From Streptomyces sp. TN58 (GTDB lineage Bacteria; Actinomycetota; Actinomycetes; Streptomycetales; Streptomycetaceae), in assembly GCF_001941845.1 (NCBI RefSeq), contig NZ_CP018870.1:5152001-5216000 (forward strand): a stretch of DNA of 64,000 bases. The letters are read 5' to 3'. This document shows positions 54,501 through 62,313 of the stretch, piece after piece (the first letter of the stretch is position 1; each line of letters opens with the position of its first letter). Below the pieces are notes generated by a model. That model did no database searches. It saw only the letters and a program-made list of their open reading frames with translations, and had not been told where the DNA came from. The position numbers were made by a program, and so were the translations under genes.

Positions 54501-55226
54501 GACCGTCTGCTGGGCGCCGGTGGAGTACGCCTTGCTGCGGATCGTGTCGAGGTTCGCGATCTGACGGCCGATCTGCAGCACGTTGTTGCGGATCGACTTG
54601 AGGGTGTCGTCCTTCTTGCCCGTGCTGTCGACCCGGTCGGTCGCGGCGGTGAAGGCCTTCTTGGCGACGTCGGTCTGCGCGCGGACGCTGTCGACCTGGC
54701 TGTTGCTCTTGCCCCCGGAGATCGTGAGCGGACCCGCGGAGAGGTCGCGCTCCTCCTGGAGCATGGCGGCCAGGTTGGTGGCCTGTCGCGTCATCGTCGT
54801 CAGCAGCTGCATGTGTTCAAGCTGCGCGATGTCGTTGAGCGAGTCGTTGATGCGGAAGCCACCGAGCGTGGTGGCGGCGACGACCGGCAGGGTCAGCAGC
54901 GACACCAGTCGCGTGCTGATGCGCCAGTTCTGCATGGCGAGGCGGGATCCGGGCCCACTGGGGGCCTTCGGTATCGCCGAGTCCTGCTCGGCGGGCCCGG
55001 CCTTGTCCTTGGACATGGCCTTCAGGCTCTTCGAGCGGCTCTTCGCCTTCACCGCGGCGGAGGCATCGGGGCCCGCGCCTTCGACAGCCGGCCCGCGGTT
55101 CTGGGCGTGCTGGGGCGAGGCGCCACGGTCGGTCCCGCCGCGCGGTTCCTGCTCCGCCGCAGCTTCCCCACGGCCCTGGCGGGCCTGGGGAGACCCCTTG
55201 CCATCCCTCTTGAATCGTCCCTGCAC
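51567..55226 (-). CDS. cvnA: Conservon sensor kinase-like protein CvnA (copy 2)
   Basis: 1219 residues from GTG at 55226 (VQGRFKRDGKGSPQ). This start is chosen because AGAGGTTG sits 11 bases before it, exactly as before the cvnA copy 1 GTG. It has a basic, disordered N terminus of about 95 residues, a helix (LVSLLTLPVVAATTLGGFRI), a NIT-like external domain, a second helix (AIINGALILLVLGVSLVGAF), HAMP, and the kinase core (FKLDHLATRMRRNGENLLVL, LLENATSFSSPQ, VEIHDTGIGLSPEDL, RRMGLFVVGRLSLRH). The tail of about 450 residues is Gln/Pro/Gly-rich. The order of domains matches copy 1 but the tails share no obvious alignment. Confidence 0.9.
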   Translation of the reverse strand: MQGRFKRDGKGSPQARQGRGEAAAEQEPRGGTDRGASPQHAQNRGPAVEGAGPDASAAVKAKSRSKSLKAMSKDKAGPAEQDSAIPKAPSGPGSRLAMQNWRISTRLVSLLTLPVVAATTLGGFRINDSLNDIAQLEHMQLLTTMTRQATNLAAMLQEERDLSAGPLTISGGKSNSQVDSVRAQTDVAKKAFTAATDRVDSTGKKDDTLKSIRNNVLQIGRQIANLDTIRSKAYSTGAQQTVSEYNAMIVSLLSLSQDMAQATSNPEMIKRTRALAAFSAAKEYASIQRAIIAASLPDTNEKQGQLKENDRLYALSAQKGEQQAKTTFELVYQGRTEELLAGLGDSNSEISSADHYARRVLTSQDAFLREKNRSWLDWYDADGTKIQAMKVIELTLLEEMEQKARELKSAAQQDAIINGALILLVLGVSLVGAFVMARSMIRSLRRLQDTATRVAQDRLPELVKQLSESDPQDVDTSVESVGVHTRDEIGQVAAAFDDVHREAVRLAAEQALLRGNVNAMFTNLSRRSQGLIQRQLSLISELESREADPDQLSSLFKLDHLATRMRRNGENLLVLAGEEPGRRWTRPVPLVDVLRAAASEVEQYERVELASVPGTDVAGRVVNDLVHVLAELLENATSFSSPQTKVKVTGHALPDGRVLVEIHDTGIGLSPEDLAAINERLASPPTVDVSVSRRMGLFVVGRLSLRHGIRIQLRPSDSGGTTALVMLPVDVAQGGKKPGPTPGQGGQGGQGGAQGAPGAQASVPGPGGRPSVGAGPQRGQVAGGGQRAALPGRDGAPGQQRPQGGRPQAGPGAPGARPQQGGPTTAGQGQGAFGAGGPLPTRGPVPSVGFGGGQQSRPASGQPGFPQGNGFERPQQPQPQQAQHQQQPGPAGPAQGGPRPQPSPRDGAGARPELPGPQTPSWGSDQARGHDELSGPGSTAEFARPDFNAPMPQGDGMGSTTGQFERPDVRGPIDPSATGQFERPGYQPQRPGGPGVGGFARQPQAPQQPQPQHMQPQAPQQGGEYAPVPPARPEAPRLPQAHRPEALPPAPSSGDARSPIFDTLESNWFREEGQQPPAQTPAVPRQPQQSAPQQQPLPQRGQEQAAEPAAATTGAMPTVSWKSSPNDELMRQAERVRQPAAGGITTSGLPRRVPRANLVAGTAQQQADAQTGPQVSRAPDDVRGRLTNLRRGIQQGRQAGNNSQTTGSYHIDPTYQQER

Positions 55227-55804
55227 TAGCGTCGCAACCTCTGGACCAGGCGTCCCGCCGGGCGACCGGCGGAACGGTGTCGAGTCGTGGGGCGCTTTCG
55301 GCCCCATGGTGGTCGTCGGTGACCGGCGCGTCTCCCTTTCTTCCCGCCGCACGGCGCTGAGTCGCGCCACCTGCGCGCCGGACTGAGTCCCGCGGCGGTC
55401 CCGCGAATTCCAGCACAGTGGCGGATCTCCAACAAGGTGCGCGCGCCGTCCCGGAGAGTCGGTAACCGCTTGTCGCCGTCCAACTACGCGGTGTGTGACC
55501 GCATTCGGTTGAAATCGGACTTACGCCATCCAAACAACACGGCTGGCAAGGTGTCCCAGTCGCCATGATCAGGAGCGGAATGCCGCATTCAGTGGCGGAA
55601 TGTCCGTTTCGGTAGGTCTGATCGACTGCCTGATTTGCGTGAAATGTCTGGTCACGGGTGAGCAAACTCACATACCCATGGCCATTACTTCCCGGTTCAG
55701 CGGGGGATTCGGATGTTTAGCCTTGCCCCTTGAAGGGTTGGGCGCCAGGGCTGGTGCGGGCGCCGGCCGACATCCGCAGACCGAACCGAGGGCCCCGAAC
55801 TCCG
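55227..55804. other. 578-base intergenic region with cvnA promoter
   Basis: No convincing gene. On the minus strand it carries the shared motif at 55405-55419 (GAATTCCAGCACAGT), leaving an untranslated leader of about 170 bases before the cvnA GTG. The right half has lower GC than its surroundings and an inverted GTGAGCAAACTCAC (55659-55672) that could be part of a promoter for the small ORF at 55805. Confidence 0.5.
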
Positions 55805-55993
55805 ATGAAGACGACGACGATGTTCCGCAACATAGCCAACCCCCGCCGCACCACCCTCGCGCACCTCAAGGACGCGGAGGAACTGCAGGCGGCCCCGGCC
55901 ACCCCGGAGCACGCCGTCGAGCTGCCGACGCAGACCGCCAACCCCCGGCGCACGGTCCTGATGGACGCGCCGGTCGCCGCCGCCGCGCAGTAA
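55805..55993 (+). CDS. 62-residue protein with a repeated ANPRRT motif
   Basis: ATG at 55805; an in-frame ATG at 55820 is possible. The motif ANPRRTTL near residue 11 is repeated as ANPRRTVL near residue 46. The middle is acidic and Ala-rich (AHLKDAEELQAAPATPEHAV). No Cys residues and no hydrophobic helix, so it is not an obvious membrane peptide or lanthipeptide. Not recognised; function unknown. Isolated between the conservon promoter and the FAH gene. Confidence 0.5.
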   Translation: MKTTTMFRNIANPRRTTLAHLKDAEELQAAPATPEHAVELPTQTANPRRTVLMDAPVAAAAQ

Positions 55994-56090
55994 GCCGCCC
56001 CGCACGGAACGTGAAGCGCCGCTGCCCGCCGCGTTAGCCTGGAGACCGCAGACTCCAGCCAGCGGAAATACAGAGGGGCAGACGCAACAC

Positions 56091-56897
56091 GTGCGCATCG
56101 CCAGGTTCTCGATCGACGGCAATGTCGCGTTCGGCGCGGTCGAGGGCGACGCCGCCCCCGGCAACGAAGCGTCGCTCGTGCTCGACATCATCAAGGGCAT
56201 CCCGTTCGCGGACTTCGAGCTCTCGGGTACGAAGGTCCCGCTCAGCAAGGTCCGGCTCCTGCCGCCCGTGCTCCCGAACAAGGTCGTGGCCATCGGCCGC
56301 AACTACGCGGAGCACGCGGCGGAGCTCGGCAACACCGTCTTCGACGACCAAGGCCGTCCGGAAGCCCCCATCACCTTCTTCAAGCCGTCCACCTCCGTGG
56401 TCGGCCCGGGCGACCCGATCACCTACCCCTCCTTCTCCCAGGACCTCCACCACGAGGCGGAACTCGCCGTGGTCATCGGCCGCATGTGCCGCGAGGTCCC
56501 CCGGGAGCGCGTCAAGGACGTCATCCTCGGCTACACCTGCGCCAACGACGTCACCGCGCGCGACGTCCAGCAGCGGGAGAAGCAGTGGGCCCGCGCCAAG
56601 GGCTTCGACAGCTCCTGCCCCCTCGGCCCCTGGATCGAGACCGACCTGGACCCGGGCGACCTGACCATCCAGTGCACGGTCAACGGCGTGCAGCGCCAGC
56701 TCGGCCGCACCAGTGACATGGTCCGCTCCATCGAGGACCTGGTCGTCCACATCACCGAGGCCATGACGCTGCTCCCCGGCGACGTCATCCTCACGGGGAC
56801 CCCGGCCGGAGTCGGCCCCCTCAACGTCGGCGACGAGGTCGCCGTCACCATCGAAGGCATCGGCACTCTCACCAACAAGGTGATCAAGCGTGGTTAA
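56091..56897 (+). CDS. Fumarylacetoacetate hydrolase (FAH) family protein
   Basis: 268 residues from GTG at 56091 ([20 protein letters not shown]). The FAH fold is shown by [51 protein letters not shown] (metal-binding Glu residues), [20 protein letters not shown] and [20 protein letters not shown]. Bacterial members hydrolyse acylpyruvates or decarboxylate oxaloacetate; the substrate is unknown. The stop overlaps gltX by 8 bases, so the two are coupled. This pairing is common in actinobacteria from memory. Confidence 0.9.
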   Translation: MRIARFSIDGNVAFGAVEGDAAPGNEASLVLDIIKGIPFADFELSGTKVPLSKVRLLPPVLPNKVVAIGRNYAEHAAELGNTVFDDQGRPEAPITFFKPSTSVVGPGDPITYPSFSQDLHHEAELAVVIGRMCREVPRERVKDVILGYTCANDVTARDVQQREKQWARAKGFDSSCPLGPWIETDLDPGDLTIQCTVNGVQRQLGRTSDMVRSIEDLVVHITEAMTLLPGDVILTGTPAGVGPLNVGDEVAVTIEGIGTLTNKVIKRG

Positions 56898-58365
56898 CGG
56901 ACCTGTCCGCGTACGTTTCTGTCCCTCCCCGACCGGCAACCCCCACGTGGGCCTGGTCCGCACCGCCCTCTTCAACTGGGCGTTCGCGCGCCACCACGGC
57001 GGCACGTTCGTCTTCCGCATCGAGGACACCGACGCCGCCCGCGACTCCGAGGAGTCCTACGAGCAGCTGCTCGACTCGCTGCGCTGGCTCGGCTTCACCT
57101 GGGACGAGGGCCCCGAGGTCGGCGGTCCGCACGCCCCGTACCGCCAGTCCGAGCGCATGGACATCTACAAGGACGTCGCGCGGCGGCTGCTCGACGGCGG
57201 CTACGCCTACCACTGCTACTGCACCACCGAGGAGCTCGACGCGCGCCGTGCAGCCGCCCGCGCGGCCGGCAGGCCCTCCGGCTACGACGGCCACTGCCGC
57301 GAGCTCTCCACCGTGCAGATCGAGGCCTACCAGGGCGAGCACCGGCCCGCGATCGTCCGCTTCCGGATGCCCGACGAGCCCATCACCTTCACCGACCTGG
57401 TCCGCGGCGAGCTGACCTTCACCCCGGAGAACGTGCCGGACTTCGGCATCGTCCGGGCCAACGGCGCCCCGCTCTACACCCTGGTCAACCCGGTCGACGA
57501 CGCGCTGATGGAGATCACCCACGTCCTGCGCGGCGAGGACCTGCTCTCCTCGACCCCCCGCCAGATCGCCCTCTACAAGGCGCTCGTCGAGCTGGGCGTC
57601 GCCAAGGGCACCCCCGCCTTCGGCCACCTGCCGTACGTGATGGGCGAGGGCAACAAGAAGCTCTCCAAGCGCGACCCCGAGGCCTCGCTCAACCTGTACC
57701 GCGAGCGCGGCTTCCTGCCCGAGGGCCTGCTGAACTACCTCTCGCTCCTCGGCTGGTCCTTCTCCAAGGACCAGGACGTCTTCTCGATCGAGGAGATGGT
57801 CCAGAAGTTCGACATCGACGGCGTGAACGCCAACCCGGCGCGCTTCGACCTGAAGAAAGCCGAGTCGATCAACGGCGACCACATCCGCCTGCTCGACCCC
57901 AAGGTCTTCGCGGACCGCTGCGCCCCGTGGCTCCAGGCCCCGCACGCCAACTGGGAGCCCGAGGACTTCGACCCCGAGGCCTGGGAGCGCATCGCGCCGT
58001 ACGCCCAGACCCGCGTCGGCGTCCTGTCGGAGATCACCGCCAACGTCGACTTCCTGTTCCGCAAGGAGCCCGTCGAGGACCAGGCCTCCTGGGACAAGGC
58101 GATGAAGGGCGAGCCCGCGGCCCTGCTGACCACCGCCCGCGAGAAGCTCGCCGGTGCCGACTGGAGCGACCCCGAGTCCCTCAAGCAGGCCGTCCTGACC
58201 GCCGGCGAGGCCCACGGCCTCAAGCTCGGCAAGGCCCAGGCCCCGGTCCGCGTCGCCGTCACCGGCCGTACCGTCGGCCTGCCGCTCTTCGAGTCCCTGG
58301 AGATCCTGGGCAAGGAGCGCTCGCTGGCCCGCATCGACGCCGCCCTGGCCAAGCTGGCCGGCTGA
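56890..58365 (+). CDS. gltX: Glutamyl-tRNA synthetase
   Basis: 491 residues from GTG at 56890. Class I synthetase: the HIGH-type motif is [19 protein letters not shown] and the KMSKS-type motif is [15 protein letters not shown] (about 253-260). LRFPP-like [20 protein letters not shown] is the activation region. Streptomycetes have no glutaminyl-tRNA synthetase, so this enzyme should charge tRNA(Glu) and misacylate tRNA(Gln) for GatCAB to amidate. Notably the tRNA array one kilobase downstream carries only these two tRNAs. Confidence 0.96.
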   Translation: MVNGPVRVRFCPSPTGNPHVGLVRTALFNWAFARHHGGTFVFRIEDTDAARDSEESYEQLLDSLRWLGFTWDEGPEVGGPHAPYRQSERMDIYKDVARRLLDGGYAYHCYCTTEELDARRAAARAAGRPSGYDGHCRELSTVQIEAYQGEHRPAIVRFRMPDEPITFTDLVRGELTFTPENVPDFGIVRANGAPLYTLVNPVDDALMEITHVLRGEDLLSSTPRQIALYKALVELGVAKGTPAFGHLPYVMGEGNKKLSKRDPEASLNLYRERGFLPEGLLNYLSLLGWSFSKDQDVFSIEEMVQKFDIDGVNANPARFDLKKAESINGDHIRLLDPKVFADRCAPWLQAPHANWEPEDFDPEAWERIAPYAQTRVGVLSEITANVDFLFRKEPVEDQASWDKAMKGEPAALLTTAREKLAGADWSDPESLKQAVLTAGEAHGLKLGKAQAPVRVAVTGRTVGLPLFESLEILGKERSLARIDAALAKLAG

Positions 58366-58388
58366 CCCGCGGCACCACCCGTACGTCC

Positions 58389-58428
58389 CGCAGGGGGCGG
58401 CGCCCGACCCGGGCCGCCGCCCCCTGCG
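58389..58428. terminator. gltX terminator
   Basis: 13-base perfect arms (58389-58401, 58416-58428) around a 14-base loop, 23 bases after the gltX stop. Confidence 0.75.
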
Positions 58429-58507
58429 GCGTTGCCGGCGGGGCCGGCCGGTACGGACTTCCCCGACGTGCCCACCCGGCGGCTGCCCGCGGCGTAGGCT
58501 CGGGCGT

Positions 58508-59236
58508 ATGCCGATCCGCGCCGTGCTGTGGGACATCGACGACACCCTCTTCGACTACACGGGAGCCGACGCGGCGGGACTCGCGGCGCAACTGGAGGCC
58601 GTCCGGCTCGCGGAGCGGTACGGGACCCCCGTACAGGCCCTCGCGCGCTGGCGGGAGATCACCGACCGCCACTGGGCGCGCTTCGCCGCGGGTGTGGGCA
58701 CCTTCCAGGGGCAGCGCCAGGATCGCGTACGGGAGTTCCTCGACGAGCCCCGCATGACCGCGGCCGAGGCCGACGCCTGGTTCGACAGCTACGTCGAGCA
58801 CTACAAGGCCGCCTGGACCGTCTTCCCCGACGTGGTGCCGGCGCTCGACGCCCTCGCGGCCGACTACCGCCACGGGGTGCTCTCCAACTCCTCCACCGCC
58901 AACCAGGACCCCAAGCTGCGCCACCTCGGGCTGCGCGAGCGCTTCGAGGTGCTGGTCTGCGCCGTGGAGCTCGGCGTCAGCAAGCCCGAGGCGAAGGCGT
59001 TCCTCGCCGCGTGCGACGCGCTCGGACTGCCGCCAGGGGAGGTGGCGTACGTGGGGGACCAGCCCGAGATCGACGCCCGCGGCGCCCGCGACGCGGGGCT
59101 GCTGGCCGTCTGGATCGACCGGGACGGCCTCCGGGGGCCCGGCCCCGAGGGGGCGCACCGGATCGAAGGCCTTGACCGGCTGCCGGAGCTCCTGGCACTG
59201 GATACCCGTTTTGGAGCACGGTCAGGCATCCGGTAA
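58508..59236 (+). CDS. HAD family hydrolase
   Basis: 242 residues, ATG at 58508. HAD motif I is VLWDIDDTLFDYTGAD, motif II is HGVLSNSSTANQ, the Lys motif is ELGVSKPEAKAFLAACD, and motif IV is VAYVGDQPEIDARGARDAG. The helical cap resembles small-molecule phosphatases of the phosphoglycolate or dehalogenase group. Substrate is unknown. TAGGCT shortly before the ATG suggests a leaderless start. Its last bases overlap the promoter of the tRNA array. Confidence 0.87.
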   Translation: MPIRAVLWDIDDTLFDYTGADAAGLAAQLEAVRLAERYGTPVQALARWREITDRHWARFAAGVGTFQGQRQDRVREFLDEPRMTAAEADAWFDSYVEHYKAAWTVFPDVVPALDALAADYRHGVLSNSSTANQDPKLRHLGLRERFEVLVCAVELGVSKPEAKAFLAACDALGLPPGEVAYVGDQPEIDARGARDAGLLAVWIDRDGLRGPGPEGAHRIEGLDRLPELLALDTRFGARSGIR

Positions 59237-59239
59237 TGT
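59211..59239 (+). promoter_or_regulatory. Promoter of the tRNA array
   Basis: TTGGAG (59211-59216), a 17-base spacer and TAATGT (59234-59239) form a HrdB-type promoter about 80 bases before the first tRNA gene and inside the 3' end of the HAD gene. Confidence 0.55.
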
Positions 59240-59321
59240 TCTTTCTGCGCCGCCGGAGCGGGCCGAAAGGCCGGACGGAGGCGCCACTCGAAAGAAAGTC
59301 CCCCAGGGTCTTGACTTTCGG

Positions 59322-59393
59322 TGGGGTATAGTGTAATTGGCAACACGAGGGTTTCTGGTTCCCTTATTCTAGGTTCGAGTCCTGGTACCCCAG
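59322..59393 (+). tRNA. tRNA-Gln (CTG)
   Basis: 72-base cloverleaf. Acceptor arms TGGGGTA and TACCCCA pair, the T-loop is GGTTCGAGTCC, and the anticodon loop TTCTGGT gives anticodon CTG. CCA is not encoded. Confidence 0.95.
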
Positions 59394-59420
59394 CGCAGTG
59401 CAGTAGTAACGCAGTGCTTT

Positions 59421-59493
59421 GCCCCCGTTGTGTAGCGGCCTAGCACGCCGCCCTCTCAAGGCGGTAGCGCCGGTTCGAATCCGGTCGGGGGTA
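59421..59493 (+). tRNA. tRNA-Glu (CTC), copy 1
   Basis: 73 bases. Acceptor GCCCCCG pairs with CGGGGGT, the anticodon stem CCGCC/GGCGG holds loop CTCTCAA (anticodon CTC), and the T-loop is GGTTCGAATCC. CCA is not encoded. Identical to the copies at 59557 and 59738. Confidence 0.95.
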
Positions 59494-59556
59494 CAGATCC
59501 TTCCCGCAAGATCTCCATTGGGTAGCTCCCGGACGTCTTGATGCAGGATCGCTAGG

Positions 59557-59629
59557 GCCCCCGTTGTGTAGCGGCCTAGCACGCCGCCCTCTCAAGGCGG
59601 TAGCGCCGGTTCGAATCCGGTCGGGGGTA
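59557..59629 (+). tRNA. tRNA-Glu (CTC), copy 2
   Basis: 73 bases, identical to the copy at 59421. Same acceptor and anticodon loop CTCTCAA. Confidence 0.95.
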
Positions 59630-59650
59630 CTGGTCTGGTATAGACCACAT

Positions 59651-59722
59651 TGGGCTATGGTGTAATTGGCAACACGAAGGTTTCTGGTTCCTTTGTTCTA
59701 GGTTCGAGTCCTGGTAGCCCAG
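59651..59722 (+). tRNA. tRNA-Gln (CTG), second copy
   Basis: 72 bases. Acceptor arms TGGGCTA/TAGCCCA, compensated relative to the first copy (TGGGGTA/TACCCCA). Anticodon stem also compensated (AAGG/CCTT). Anticodon loop TTCTGGT gives CTG. The paired changes show both genes are under structural selection. Confidence 0.95.
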
Positions 59723-59737
59723 CGCAGTACAGAGCAA

Positions 59738-59810
59738 GCCCCCGTTGTGTAGCGGCCTAGCACGCCGCCCTCTCAAGGCGGTAGCGCCGGTTCGAATCCG
59801 GTCGGGGGTA
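59738..59810 (+). tRNA. tRNA-Glu (CTC), copy 3
   Basis: 73 bases, identical to the other two Glu genes. It is the last gene of the array. Confidence 0.95.
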
Positions 59811-59819
59811 CGCATGGAG

Positions 59820-59850
59820 GAGGCCCCCCGCGTTCGTCGCGGGGGGCCTC
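59820..59850 (+). terminator. Terminator of the tRNA array
   Basis: Perfect 13-base arms (59820-59832, 59838-59850) with a TTCGT loop, nine bases after the last tRNA. Confidence 0.85.
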
Positions 59851-59986
59851 TTCGCCGTGCGCCGACGGCCGCGCCGGCCCGGCCACAGCACTGGCGGCGT
59901 AAGTACGGGCCCGGCGGCGCGTGTTCGGACGTGTGCGGCGTCGAACGCGCCCCCGGGCCCGGGGGTGGGCGGATGGAGGTGGGGCG

Positions 59987-60703
59987 TCAGCCGGAACGGC
60001 GCAGCGCCTCCGTGAGCCGGGCGGCCGCGTCGATGACGGCCTGGGCGTGCATCCGGCCCGGGTGGCGGGTCAGCCGCTCGATCGGACCGGAGACCGAAAC
60101 GGAGGCCACCACGCGGTTCGACGGTCCGCGTACCGGCGCCGAGACGGACGCCACGCCGGGCTCCCGCTCGCCGATCGACTGCGCCCAGCCGCGGCGCCGT
60201 ACACCCGAGAGCGCCGTCGCCGTGAAGCGCGCGCCCTGGAGGCCGCGGTGGAGCCGCTCGGGCTCCTCCCAGGCCATGAGGATCTGCGCGGCCGAACCGG
60301 CCTTCATCGGCAGGGTCGAGCCCACCGGGACGGTGTCCCGCAGGCCCGACAGCCGCTCCGCGGCCGCCACGCAGATGCGCATGTCTCCCTGACGGCGGTA
60401 GAGCTGCGCGCTCTCGCCCGTCACGTCACGGAGGTGGGTGAGTACCGGTCCCGCCGTGGCCAGCAGGCGGTCCTCGCCGGCCGCGGCGGCGAGCTCCGCC
60501 AGCCGCGGACCGAGGATGAACCGGCCCTGCATGTCCCTCGCCACCATCCGGTGGTGTTCCAGTGCCACGGCAAGGCGATGTGCCGTGGGTCGTGCGAGCC
60601 CTGTCGCCGCGACCAGCCCGGCGAGGGTGGCCGGACCGGACTCCAGTGCGCTCAATACCAGAGCTGCCTTGTCGAGAACGCCGACGCCGCTAGAGTTGTC
60701 CAT
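59987..60703 (-). CDS. ndgR: IclR family regulator of amino acid synthesis (NdgR)
   Basis: 238 residues from ATG at 60703 (MDNSSGVGVLDKAALVLSAL). IclR helix-turn-helix: LAGLVAATGLARPTAHRLAV (about 28-47), then the effector domain (ESAQLYRRQGDMRICVAAAE, STLPMKAGSAAQILMAWEEP). Length and divergent pairing with leuCD match S. coelicolor NdgR, which is known to bind upstream of leucine genes; orthologs are AreB in S. clavuligerus and LtbR in corynebacteria. GAATAT (-10, 60715-60710) with TTGCGT (-35, 60738-60733) places the start of transcription at the ATG, so the mRNA is probably leaderless. Confidence 0.92.
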   Translation of the reverse strand: MDNSSGVGVLDKAALVLSALESGPATLAGLVAATGLARPTAHRLAVALEHHRMVARDMQGRFILGPRLAELAAAAGEDRLLATAGPVLTHLRDVTGESAQLYRRQGDMRICVAAAERLSGLRDTVPVGSTLPMKAGSAAQILMAWEEPERLHRGLQGARFTATALSGVRRRGWAQSIGEREPGVASVSAPVRGPSNRVVASVSVSGPIERLTRHPGRMHAQAVIDAAARLTEALRRSG

Positions 60704-60715
60704 GAAACGATATTC

Positions 60716-60736
60716 GCGTCTCACACTGTGAAACGC
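60716..60736. promoter_or_regulatory. NdgR operator between ndgR and leuC
   Basis: GCGTCTCACA-C-TGTGAAACGC: 10-base arms that pair at nine positions around a single centre base. It fills exactly the spacer between the proposed -35 and -10 of ndgR and lies 150 bases upstream of leuC. The same core CTCA-N5-TGAR recurs at the ilvB promoter (12479-12499). Confidence 0.75.
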
Positions 60737-60885
60737 AAGTTCAATTTTTCCAAGAACCAGCGAGTCTGTATGTGCGGGTCCACGAACCACTGGGTCCGAG
60801 CCGTCGTCCGGGACGTGGGGTACGGGCGACAGGCGCACGAATCTCTATGAAGCGCCGGCACAACCCGCCGGCCGGAGGGAAAGCG

Positions 60886-62310
60886 ATGGGTAGGACACTC
60901 GCGGAGAAGGTCTGGGACGACCATGTCGTCCGGCGCGCCGAAGGCGAGCCCGACCTCCTCTTCATCGATCTGCACCTGCTGCACGAGGTGACCAGCCCGC
61001 AGGCCTTCGAAGGACTGCGCCAGGCCGGCCGCAAGGTCCGACGCCTCGACCTCACCATCGCGACCGAGGACCACAACACCCCCACCCTCGACATCGACAA
61101 GCCGATCGCCGACCCGGTCTCCCGTGCCCAGCTGGAGACGCTGCGGGCGAACTGCGCCGAGTTCGGCGTCCGCCTGCACTCGCTGGGCGACGTCGAGCAG
61201 GGCGTCGTCCACGTCGTGGGACCGCAGCTGGGCCTGACCCAGCCCGGCACCACCGTGGTCTGCGGCGACTCCCACACCTCCACCCACGGCGCCTTCGGCG
61301 CGCTGGCCTTCGGCATCGGCACGAGCCAGGTCGAGCACGTGCTGGCCACCCAGACGCTGCCGCTGGCCCGCCCGAAGACGATGGCGATCACCGTCACCGG
61401 GGAGCTGGCCGAGGGTGTCACCGCCAAGGACCTGATCCTGGCGATCATCGCCAAGATCGGCACAGGCGGCGGGCAGGGCTACATCCTGGAGTACCGCGGC
61501 GAGGCCGTCGAGCGGCTCTCCATGGAAGCCCGCATGACCATCTGCAACATGTCGATCGAGGCCGGCGCCCGGGCGGGCATGATCGCCCCCGACCAGACCA
61601 CCTTCGACTACCTCAAGGGCCGCGACCACGCGCCCGTGGGCGAGGACTGGGACGCGGCCGTCGCGTACTGGAAGACCCTGCGCACCGACGAGGACGCGGT
61701 CTTCGACGCCGAGGTCGTCATCGACGGCTCCGCCCTGTCGCCGTTCGTCACCTGGGGCACCAACCCGGGCCAGGGCGCGCCGCTGTCCGCGGAGGTCCCC
61801 GACCCGGCTTCGTACGAGGACGCTTCGGAGCGCCTGGCGGCCGAAAAGGCCCTGGAGTACATGGGGTTGACCGCCGGGCAGCCGCTGCGCGACATCACGG
61901 TCGACACCGTCTTCGTAGGCTCCTGCACCAACGGCCGCATCGAGGACCTGCGCGCCGTCGCCGGGATCATCGAGGGCCGCAAAGTCGCCGACGGCGTACG
62001 GATGCTGGTCGTCCCGGGCTCCGTCCGCGTCGCCCTCCAGGCCGTGGAGGAGGGCCTGGACAAGGTCTTCAAGGAGGCCGGCGCCGAATGGCGGCACGCG
62101 GGCTGTTCGATGTGCCTGGGCATGAACCCCGACCAACTGGCGCCCGGTGAACGCTCCGCGTCCACCTCCAACCGCAACTTCGAGGGCCGGCAGGGCAAGG
62201 GCGGGCGCACCCACCTGGTCTCCCCGCAGGTGGCCGCCGCCACCGCGGTGCTGGGCCATCTGGCCTCGCCCGCCGACCTGTCCGCCGCCGACGCGACCGC
62301 CGGAGTCTGA
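60886..62310 (+). CDS. leuC: 3-isopropylmalate dehydratase large subunit
   Basis: 474 residues from ATG at 60886 ([20 protein letters not shown]), with GGAGGG 6 bases upstream. It is an aconitase-family enzyme that isomerises 2- to 3-isopropylmalate and also serves the citramalate route. The [4Fe-4S] cysteines are in [17 protein letters not shown] and [36 protein letters not shown] is the substrate loop. It forms a heterodimer with LeuD, whose gene starts three bases later. It should be regulated by NdgR from the shared promoter region. Confidence 0.96.
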   Translation: MGRTLAEKVWDDHVVRRAEGEPDLLFIDLHLLHEVTSPQAFEGLRQAGRKVRRLDLTIATEDHNTPTLDIDKPIADPVSRAQLETLRANCAEFGVRLHSLGDVEQGVVHVVGPQLGLTQPGTTVVCGDSHTSTHGAFGALAFGIGTSQVEHVLATQTLPLARPKTMAITVTGELAEGVTAKDLILAIIAKIGTGGGQGYILEYRGEAVERLSMEARMTICNMSIEAGARAGMIAPDQTTFDYLKGRDHAPVGEDWDAAVAYWKTLRTDEDAVFDAEVVIDGSALSPFVTWGTNPGQGAPLSAEVPDPASYEDASERLAAEKALEYMGLTAGQPLRDITVDTVFVGSCTNGRIEDLRAVAGIIEGRKVADGVRMLVVPGSVRVALQAVEEGLDKVFKEAGAEWRHAGCSMCLGMNPDQLAPGERSASTSNRNFEGRQGKGGRTHLVSPQVAAATAVLGHLASPADLSAADATAGV

Positions 62311-62313
62311 ACC

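Noticed and set aside
51012..55229. A 1405-codon open frame on the plus strand opposite the second conservon
   Set aside because: It is an antisense shadow of cvnA, cvnB and adjoining DNA created by high third-position GC. Its product is rich in Arg, Gly and His with no domain, and the minus-strand genes have clear motifs.
59322..59810. Repeated units suggesting a CRISPR-like array
   Set aside because: The repeats are complete tRNA cloverleaves, with irregular spacers of 15 to 63 bases.
59364..59815. Short minus-strand ORFs across the tRNA array
   Set aside because: They are readings through repeated tRNA genes (the same peptide segment appears at each tRNA-Glu copy).
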